DNA of 13,064 nucleotides from CAYVKY01 sp964452115 (lineage in GTDB: Bacteria > Bacteroidota > Ignavibacteria > Tepidaquicellales > Tepidaquicellaceae): the NCBI GenBank assembly GCA_964452115.1, contig CAYVKY010000061.1, forward strand, positions 1 to 13,064. The letters are read 5' to 3'. Below, piece by piece: positions 1 to 6,900 of the stretch (the stretch's first letter is position 1; every line of letters starts with the position of its first letter). The notes under the pieces are model-generated. The model saw nothing but the letters and a program-made list of their open reading frames with translations. It made no database searches and was not told the DNA's origin. The position numbers were made by a program, and so were the translations under genes.

Positions 1-587
1 GCAGTTTTCCATTTCAGGTTCACTGCATTTTTATTTACAGATGAATTAAATGAGGATAATGAAACCGGCAGAGGGGCATCAACTGGATTGACAATTGTTA
101 AATTATCAGTAACTTCGGTTTCTAAGTTATCAGTAAAGACAGCAGAATATGGTGAACCAATCCAAAAGACCTGATGATTCATCAGTGGATTTGTAATTGT
201 AAATTGTAATTTTGCTAATAATGTCTTTGTGAGAGGGACTTCGGTTCCTCCATTTACTGTATATAACAAAGTTTCGAATGTTCGCCATGGATATTTAGTG
301 TATTCAGACGAAAATGGTGCTTGATAGGGGGGAACTCCCCAATTGCCTATGTCTGAAATCGAATTAAATACCAAAGCATTTCTATTAAAATTAAAGACAA
401 AAGAGCTGCCTCCCAATTTCCAAAAATCAGAGTCTACCGTTCGTTGTAAATAAAGACTTACTTCAAAAGTTGTAGTATTTAAAATATTTGTTTCTATTGT
501 TAGAATCCCTTTTGGAATAGAGTATGCATCTACAACGTGAATAAATATTATTAACACAGAAAATATAATAAATATAAACTTTTTCAT
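1..587 (-). CDS. Secreted protein, paralogue of the 265-aa neighbour; 3' end outside window
   Basis: I translated this by hand from the ATG at 587-585; about 195 codons are visible and the frame stays open to the window edge. The N-terminus MKKFIFIIFSVLIIFIHVVDAYS is shown here only in part as a signal peptide: KK followed by a long hydrophobic stretch and a small-residue exit. The body is a beta-rich domain with the motif GGSSFVFNFNRNAL, matching GSSSFVINFNHNGL in the next gene upstream, and YSAVFTDN matching YSAIFDDY. It ends in the linker PLPVSLSSFNSSV...VNLKWKT, which in FCB-group secreted proteins usually leads into an Fn3-like region and then a T9SS sorting domain; that part lies off the window. 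Its ATG overlaps the upstream stop by one base (TAATG), so it is the last visible gene of a coupled operon. Very AT-rich. Substrate and role are unknown. Confidence 0.8.
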   Translation of the reverse strand, partial: MKKFIFIIFSVLIIFIHVVDAYSIPKGILTIETNILNTTTFEVSLYLQRTVDSDFWKLGGSSFVFNFNRNALVFNSISDIGNWGVPPYQAPFSSEYTKYPWRTFETLLYTVNGGTEVPLTKTLLAKLQFTITNPLMNHQVFWIGSPYSAVFTDNLETEVTDNLTIVNPVDAPLPVSLSSFNSSVNKNAVNLKWKT

Positions 588-1384
588 TATTTTACTAATA
601 TCATTTTTAAAGATTTTGAAAAGTAATTTGATTTAAAAAATAAAATATATATACCTGAAGAATATCCGTTAAAATCAATATTAAATTCATGATAAGCCGG
701 GTTCAAATTTTTAAAATAATATCTTTTTATTTCTCTACCTGAAAAATCAAAAATTTTAAGCTCAACATCAGAAGATTTTACTAATACAAAATTGATTTTG
801 GTTGAACTGTTAAATGGATTTGGATAATTTTGATATATTTCGTTGTCAATTGGTATTTTGTTTATTTTCCCATTTATATCAAGAATATGATTTACTGGAT
901 TAAGAAAATTAATATTATTAGTTCTTTCTACCCTGTAATCATCGAATATTGCTGAATATCCAATATTCCATGTTAAATTATGATATAATGTCGTATTTGA
1001 AATATGAAACTGTAGAACTCCAATTGACGTAAATGTATCCGGTAAAACAGCACCTCCTCCATTAGGGCCGAAATAATCTATTTCCAAAGAGACTGCTGAA
1101 GTACCATATAAAGAGGAATAAATAGGAGTGTATTGAGAATTAACTGTATTATCCCAATACCCCCTTCGTACAATTCGTGGATTTGTCAGTCCATTATGAT
1201 TAAAATTAATAACAAAACTTGAAGAGCCAAATGCCCAGCTTGTATTTCCTGTCCTTTTTACTTTCAAATTCGCATTAAAAGCTGTATCATTAACAATAGA
1301 ATATTCAACCATGATATCGGCTGTTTGCGAAAATAATTTTAAAGGAATAATTAATATTATAATTAGATAAATAATTCTGTTCAT
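587..1384 (-). CDS. Secreted protein with T9SS type A C-terminal sorting domain
   Basis: A 265-aa protein. Residues 1-20 (MNRIIYLIIILIIPLKLFSQ) form a signal peptide. Residues about 22-165 are a beta-rich domain paralogous to the neighbouring partial gene (GSSSFVINFN at 53-62, YSAIFDD at 143-149, LNPVN at 161-165). Residues 182-265 are a T9SS C-terminal domain: NYPNPFN at 186-192, KIFDFSGREI at 210-219, SSGIY at 242-246 and the end KMILVK. This domain normally carries the protein across the outer membrane and is removed as the protein is anchored to the surface. The ATG overlaps the stop of the 380-aa gene by four bases (ATGA), pointing to translational coupling. Hand-counted GC in samples is about 20-25%, well below the 380-aa and 424-aa genes. 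No catalytic motif is visible; a structural or binding role is only a guess. Confidence 0.88.
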   Translation of the reverse strand: MNRIIYLIIILIIPLKLFSQTADIMVEYSIVNDTAFNANLKVKRTGNTSWAFGSSSFVINFNHNGLTNPRIVRRGYWDNTVNSQYTPIYSSLYGTSAVSLEIDYFGPNGGGAVLPDTFTSIGVLQFHISNTTLYHNLTWNIGYSAIFDDYRVERTNNINFLNPVNHILDINGKINKIPIDNEIYQNYPNPFNSSTKINFVLVKSSDVELKIFDFSGREIKRYYFKNLNPAYHEFNIDFNGYSSGIYILFFKSNYFSKSLKMILVK

Positions 1385-2523
1385 GGTATTGAAGTTAATT
1401 TTGCATTATTAATAATTGCAATATTTCTGTCAGCAGCATTTACGATTCCATTCATATTTAAATCCGCAGCATTATAATTCATTGATGAATTGTTAGTTAC
1501 TACTAAATTTCTATCTGCTGCATTAATAACACCATTTGCATTCACATCTCCGGAGTACATTGCATATATACTGTTTGAGATTTTATATGCATCGCTGCCG
1601 TAATACTGAGACGTTCCTGTAGAAAAGTCATACAGTTGGGACTGCTGCCCTATTGCGACTGGTACGGCACTCATCACACCAAGATGATTTCTGTGACGGA
1701 CGACAACATAATAATTTCCCGCCGATATTCCCTCAAAAATTACGGGAGAATTTACATCTCTGCAGTCGCATATTCTGCCGTCTGTTTTCAGCAGTGCTGC
1801 CTTTTTTGCGATTATCGTTCCGCTGCCTGTACCCGTACGCAATTCAAGCAGCACCCAGTCAACAATATTGTTGTTGCCCGCAAAGAATGATGTCGTCACG
1901 CTCTCCGTGCCTGCATAGTTCCATGGCGATACGTTATATGGCTGTGCCGTTGGAATCAGTAATGAAGTATTAAGCGCATTATTCATCAGATTCGTTGAAG
2001 TGTTATAAGGTCCCTGCAAATATACTTTCAAGTTTGCAGTAACGCCTCCGATAATTATGGTTCCGCTTTGGAATGAAGATGAAACTTCATCATTACCGGG
2101 GTTTCTTACTTCAAAATATTTCACCGTAACAGGGCAAACGCCATTTGCAAGGGCTTTGAATTTCAGTGTGTACATAATGCCGTTTCCGCTTACAGTTGTC
2201 TGCCCGAGTATGGCATTGTCAATTATAACGCTGTCTTTCACATAAGCCGCAGAAGGCTGCTGCCCGAAGAATGAACCGCCCGGATAAAACGTACCGTTCA
2301 CTGCCCCGAGATACTTTACAAGGCTGTTATTAAATTTAATAAGTGTACTCGATGAATGCACATTCGTACCGTTGCTTATTTTAAAAACAACGAACGCCGT
2401 ATCGCCGACGGACTTGTAATACACCGGCGGATCCGGATATATCAGATTCTGCTGTGCATGCGAATAACCCGCAAAAAATATTAATAACAGCGGTAATACA
2501 TATATTTTTTTTAGTTTATTCAT
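1381..2523 (-). CDS. Secreted cohesin-like protein with C-terminal dockerin repeats
   Basis: A 380-aa protein. Residues 1-24 are a signal peptide ending in SHAQ. Residues about 33-160 look like a cohesin-type beta-sandwich (DTAFVVFKISNG, then STLIKFNNSLVKYLGAV, then GIMYTLKFKALANG). Residues about 164-315 match a domain often seen in FCB-group surface proteins: LKVYLQGPYN, QPYNVSPWNYAGTESV, VDWVLLELR, and YYVVVRHRNHLGVMS. Its function is not known to me. Residues 324-368 carry two dockerin-like calcium loops, GDVNANGVINAADRN and ADLNMNGIVNAADRN, with Asp/Asn at the usual ligand positions. There is no T9SS sorting domain; the protein stops at KLTSIP, so how it reaches or holds the surface is open. 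The ATG lies 8 bases inside the upstream 424-aa gene. The first 200 bases or so on the window (C-terminal dockerin) are clearly more AT-rich than the rest of the gene. Confidence 0.87.
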   Translation of the reverse strand: MNKLKKIYVLPLLLIFFAGYSHAQQNLIYPDPPVYYKSVGDTAFVVFKISNGTNVHSSSTLIKFNNSLVKYLGAVNGTFYPGGSFFGQQPSAAYVKDSVIIDNAILGQTTVSGNGIMYTLKFKALANGVCPVTVKYFEVRNPGNDEVSSSFQSGTIIIGGVTANLKVYLQGPYNTSTNLMNNALNTSLLIPTAQPYNVSPWNYAGTESVTTSFFAGNNNIVDWVLLELRTGTGSGTIIAKKAALLKTDGRICDCRDVNSPVIFEGISAGNYYVVVRHRNHLGVMSAVPVAIGQQSQLYDFSTGTSQYYGSDAYKISNSIYAMYSGDVNANGVINAADRNLVVTNNSSMNYNAADLNMNGIVNAADRNIAIINNAKLTSIP

Positions 2524-3790
2524 TTTTGTTATTTCGAATATTTGTTAAAAATGATCCGAGTGAACTGTCCATCGCTATGGCACTTATGATTGCAAATTCA
2601 CATTTGTTGATTTTGCCCTTACACTTAATTAAAATTTCACCCAATTTACCTGAAGTATTAATACTGTAGCTTGCACCCAAGACTGCAACATCAAGTGTCA
2701 GCGATTTGTCGTCACTCTGGATGTGACTGAATATATTTTCATTGCTTATACCGTTCCGGTTTTCAAATTCAATGCTTTCGAAATCAATGTCATTGAATAG
2801 AATTTTCAGGCTGTATCCTTTCAGGTCTCTCACATCGCCTTCAGCATATACCGGAATTGCTATTTTATTGCCTCCCGAAACAATTATATCCTTTAGTATA
2901 AAATCAATTTTTTTCATCTGATTACCTTTTCCTGCTTTAATTAATAAATTCCCGTTTGCTTCGTAATTATATCCGATTGCAAATAAAATCATATCGTAAA
3001 AGTCTATTACCCCGTCGCCCTCAGGCATCGAATAATAGTCCAGCGAATTCTGTGTCGGATATATATCATATTTTTTGCAGTAAAGTGCACTGCCGGTCAT
3101 TGCCCCGTAATGCTGACCGAATACTGCGGCATCCTGATAGTTTACATTACCGTCGCCTGTCCATTGTTCGGTTCTTGACGTTGCAAAGTCGCCAAGATAG
3201 AATTTGACCGCACCTGCAAAAGCTGTAGCCGGAATGCTTAATTGTATGTCATTGATTTGGTCATAAAATCTCAGATCCGGATTTGAAATCTGAATCTGAC
3301 TGTAACCGGGTTTAATCACCGATATATAAATTTTCACGAGTGATTTTCCGGCTGAAGGCATTACATTCCCCGTTAGGCTGGATACATGCACAAGAATGTC
3401 GCTGAGGCCGGTTTTTTCCGTTTCCAAAAGAGATTCATTGAATAAATCCCCCTTTTCCACCTGAATATTTATTTTTGACGGATCATAAATCAAATCAAAC
3501 CTCGCTGCATATAATGACTGATTACCGGACAAAACTATGTATGCAGGAATCCTGACATTTTCATATGTCCAGTCATCTGCACTGTATGTCAGACCAGTTC
3601 CCATCCCCGTTCTTGGAAAGACAACAGAGTAAGAGTTTGTATTTTTTGATGAATCGCTTGAAACTAAAATATTCAGGCTGCCAACCTGCGAATATGCTTC
3701 TGTAATATATGACAAACTTATCAGAATCATAATCATCAGTATTTTTCCTATGTAATTTAATAGTCTCATTGCTTTATCTGTTATTATCAT
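2516..3790 (-). CDS. Secreted cohesin-like/dockerin-like/cohesin-like protein without T9SS tail
   Basis: Up to 424 aa. Two starts are possible: the ATG at 3790 or the one at 3769 (residue 8, MRLLNYIGK), which gives a more ordinary signal peptide ending near EAYSQ. A GGGA sits about 8 bases before the first, so I kept the longer form. Residues about 75-190 are a cohesin-like sandwich (YAARFDLIYDPSKI, SAGKSLVKIYISVIKPGYS). Residues about 198-275 are a dockerin-like pair: GDGNVNYQD at 212-220 and GDGVIDFYD at 258-266, about 46 residues apart. Residues about 295-415 are a second cohesin-like domain (KGYSLKILFND, VAVLGASYS, GKLGEILIKCKG). The same block, in the same order, forms the C-terminal part of the 1577-aa protein next door. 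It ends without a sorting domain. It is the first gene of the overlapping set that runs to position 1. Confidence 0.87.
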   Translation of the reverse strand: MIITDKAMRLLNYIGKILMIMILISLSYITEAYSQVGSLNILVSSDSSKNTNSYSVVFPRTGMGTGLTYSADDWTYENVRIPAYIVLSGNQSLYAARFDLIYDPSKINIQVEKGDLFNESLLETEKTGLSDILVHVSSLTGNVMPSAGKSLVKIYISVIKPGYSQIQISNPDLRFYDQINDIQLSIPATAFAGAVKFYLGDFATSRTEQWTGDGNVNYQDAAVFGQHYGAMTGSALYCKKYDIYPTQNSLDYYSMPEGDGVIDFYDMILFAIGYNYEANGNLLIKAGKGNQMKKIDFILKDIIVSGGNKIAIPVYAEGDVRDLKGYSLKILFNDIDFESIEFENRNGISNENIFSHIQSDDKSLTLDVAVLGASYSINTSGKLGEILIKCKGKINKCEFAIISAIAMDSSLGSFLTNIRNNKNE

Positions 3791-3805
3791 TCAGTAATTC
3801 CCGGA

Positions 3806-3865
3806 AAATAAATTATCGCTGCCGCCGTTAAGCGGCAGCGACGGGATTTATTTATTGGGTGTTAT
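3806..3865 (-). repeat. Hairpin element, copy 1 (GC inner stem, AT outer stem, conserved tail)
   Basis: The inner stem is 10 bp (TCGCTGCCGC at 3816-3825 with GCGGCAGCGA at 3832-3841) around the 6-base loop CGTTAA. The outer stem is 8 bp (AAATAAAT at 3806-3813 with ATTTATTT at 3846-3853). The tail TTGGGTGTTAT is at 3855-3865. It lies just upstream of the 424-aa gene in the reading direction. No T-run follows the stem on the minus strand, so it is not a standard intrinsic terminator; it could be an RNA-processing or stabilising hairpin, or a REP-like element. Confidence 0.85.
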
Positions 3866-3911
3866 ATGTATTTAAATTTAATAATCTCATTTAATTGTAA
3901 AATATTTTATT

Positions 3912-3969
3912 TAACTTCACCGCTGCCGCTTTTCGGCGGCAGCGAATGAAGTTATGTTTTGGGTGTTAT
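3912..3969 (-). repeat. Hairpin element, copy 2
   Basis: This is the same design as copy 1, shifted by exactly 104 bases. The inner stem is CGCTGCCGC at 3921-3929 with GCGGCAGCG at 3936-3944, loop TTTTCG. The outer stem is 8 bp (TAACTTCA at 3912-3919 with TGAAGTTA at 3947-3954). The same tail TTGGGTGTTAT is at 3959-3969 and overlaps the stop codon of the 1577-aa gene (3968-3966). The inner stem is identical to copy 1, while the outer stem differs in sequence yet still pairs. The minus strand downstream of the stem is AT-rich but has no clean T-run. Confidence 0.85.
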
Positions 3970-6900
3970 TTCAGAACAACCATTTTCTTTATAGAGGAGA
4001 AATCTCCTGCATTCATCTTATAGAAATATATCCCTGAAGATACCTGCGATGCATTCCATACCACAGAATAATATCCTGCCTTCTGTGACTGATTTACAAG
4101 CATTGCAACTTCTCTTCCGAGCATATCGTAAATCTTCACCGTTACAAATACATCCCTCGGCAGCTGATAGTTTATCGTTGTCTGAGGATTGAACGGGTTC
4201 GGATAGTTCTGTGCTAATTCAAAAGTCACCGGCAGTCCGTTTGTAAGTCCGCCGTCTTTGTTGAATTTCACACCGATAGGACTGTTGCCGCTGTTCCTTG
4301 CAATCACATTATACAATCCCGCATTCTGGTTTGAACCTGTCTGTTTGAAAATCACATTCGCAATCACGCCTTCTTTATTGAGGCCGTCCTGGTCACCGAT
4401 TACTGCTGCATCCACAAATACTTTTCCGTTTTCACATTTCCCGATTATAAATCCGTTTGCATCCTGTAGCTGACCCTGTGTTTCCACACCGGCATATTCA
4501 AGTCCTGCGGATTTATTTATTTCAATACTGAGTGCCCTTACATCTGATACATTCCCCGATAGTTTCAGCGGTGCTCTTAAATATCCGTCACTGCCGAGTG
4601 TTAAGCTTTCAAGTGTTATATTAAGCGGCGACTTGATATCCTGCGGAAGCTGTCCTGCCGCGTATTTACCGTAGCCGATTGAGAATATACAAAGGTCTTC
4701 AAATTCGATTTTCCCGTCTGATGTGGGAAGCGCCCAGTAACTGCCGTTTGCATTGGTCGGACCGATGTCATATTTCTGTTTGAAATTCGCACCGCCTGTA
4801 GTGCTCCAGTATGCTGCCGTAAAGAGCGATACGTCTTCAATATTTATCTTTCCGTCGCCCATTGTCTGGTCTCCTGCTTTTGCCACATCGCCAAGATAGA
4901 AGAATATCTTTCCGTCATTTGATGTCACATACACATTTGACTGTGCATCTTCCTGATAATATCTGAAATCCGCACCGGTTATGCTTACAGCGGTGTAACC
5001 CGGCTGCATTCCCGTGAAATTAATTTTTGCCAGATATTTTCCTGCTGTTGGTACCACGTTCAGATTTGCACTTGCATAGTTGACTTCAATTTTTCCGTTA
5101 TTGCCGGATGATAAATCTCTTGACTGGAAGAATCCGCCGTCAAACATATTTCCTGCATCAATTGTAAATGCCGGAAGTTTAGTTTTATCCCATTCAATAT
5201 AGAATTTTGATGAGAAGAAGCTCTGAGTGCCCGTCGGAACAACGTAGAATGAAGTGTTGATTCCCGTGTAATTCCAGTCAGGTGAACCGACTATAGGATT
5301 ATTCATATTTGCATTCGGATACCATTTCTGTGATGTCGAAGGATTGTTTAAATCCATTGCCATATACACTGCGTCAGGATTCAAAGGATTCACAAATGCA
5401 AAAAGTGTGAAGTGATTTGTGATGAATGTATAGGTTTTATTTACTGCATCATAAGTGCCTTCCATACCAACCCAGGTGTTTGTTGATGTGCTGTAGAACA
5501 TCACTTTTGTTCCTGCTGCAAAGTTCGCAATATTGCTCACGTCAATTGTAATCGCACAATTGAAAGTGAAATTCGGCAATCCTGTTGCATTAACACTCAG
5601 GTAAATCGGCGCCACCGCTCCTGCTGAGGAAGGAGGTACCGGCGTTCCGCTCGGAGGTTCAGACAATCTCTGAATACTTAATGTCCCTTGTGTTGAAGGT
5701 GCCATCGTTGAGAAATTTGCTTTGGCACTTGAAGCATTAAACGTAATATCGTTATTCAGGTCTGCATTAGTTACGTTATATAATTCTGATTTACCTTTCC
5801 ATGGGTCGTATATAATTTTCGCAGATAAATCACCGCTGATTTTACCCTCGTTACCTCCCGGGGAAACAGCTGTTCCACCGAATTGCACCGGAATCTGATT
5901 CGCATATGGAGGTTCACCTGCAGGTGTTGTAACTACATTAAGATTGGAAGTACCCCACCAGTTATTTGCAAAGTTGTAACTTACAGTTGTATTCGGGGAA
6001 ACAGTTTTACAATCAATTCCGCTGTACCAGTTTCCCGTAATATTATTGTCTTTTACGACACAATTTACTGTTGGACTAAGAACGGAGTTATAATAAATTA
6101 CAAAGCCGAGAGTCCAGTTATTTGTAATGTCATTATTTTCAATTAATGTATTAGATACATTGTTAACCAGTTGAACACCGGTTCTGTTGTTAGTTATCAG
6201 ACAATTTTTAATTATATTTCCCTGTGAGTTATTAATATAGACACCGTTTCTGTTTTCAGTAACTTTTATATTCTGAACAATACAGTTCAAAACTCCTTGT
6301 CCGAATGACAATCCTGAACCATTATCGTTCGCAGCCCAATCTGTAACATTATTTCCATCTCTTGTAATTGTAACTTTTTCTAATGTTATGCCGGGTGCTG
6401 AAAGCAGCATTGTCTGGCCAGTTCCTGCTGTCTTAGGTCCTTTTATTATTACATTATCTCTGTCTTCTCCGGATATAGTTAAAGTTTTATTGACAATAAC
6501 TTTTTCTAAGTATGTACCATTTTTAATATTAACTTTGTCATTGGCTACAGCATGGTCAACTTCGCCCTGAATATTTGCTCCAATCCTTCTTACGTGATTC
6601 ATTGTAATCGAACCGGAAACATAGCTGTATTCTTGAATATCGTTAGGAGGATTTATTCCGCATACAACTGCTTTATCAAAAGAATTTTCATTCCAATATG
6701 AATTCCAGTTAAATTGAGTGTTATCATAGTCTCCACGGACTCTGATATGCTGAGAATTATTTGAGAATGAATTTCCGGTAATTATTGCACCTCCAACACC
6801 GTGTATAAACCATGCTACTCCGGTTCCCGAACCGGTGAAACTTATAGATGCGCCGGCCCATGCTCCTAAATTAATTGTATTATTCAATATTTTTCTTCCA

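Noticed and set aside
1636..2245. Plus-strand ORFs opposite the 380-aa gene
   Set aside because: The minus frame has a signal peptide, known motifs and coupled overlaps; the plus frames have none.
1..3790. A true cellulosome operon
   Set aside because: Cohesin-like and dockerin-like domains are present, but no catalytic glycoside hydrolase is fused to a dockerin here; kept only as a hypothesis about assembly.
3806..3969. Hairpins as intrinsic terminators
   Set aside because: Stable stems, but no T-run follows on the minus strand in either copy; termination is not excluded, only unsupported.
4258..4473. Plus-strand ORF and other ORFs opposite or out of frame within the 1577-aa gene
   Set aside because: Shadows of a long frame with continuous domain signal; no motif or plausible start context.
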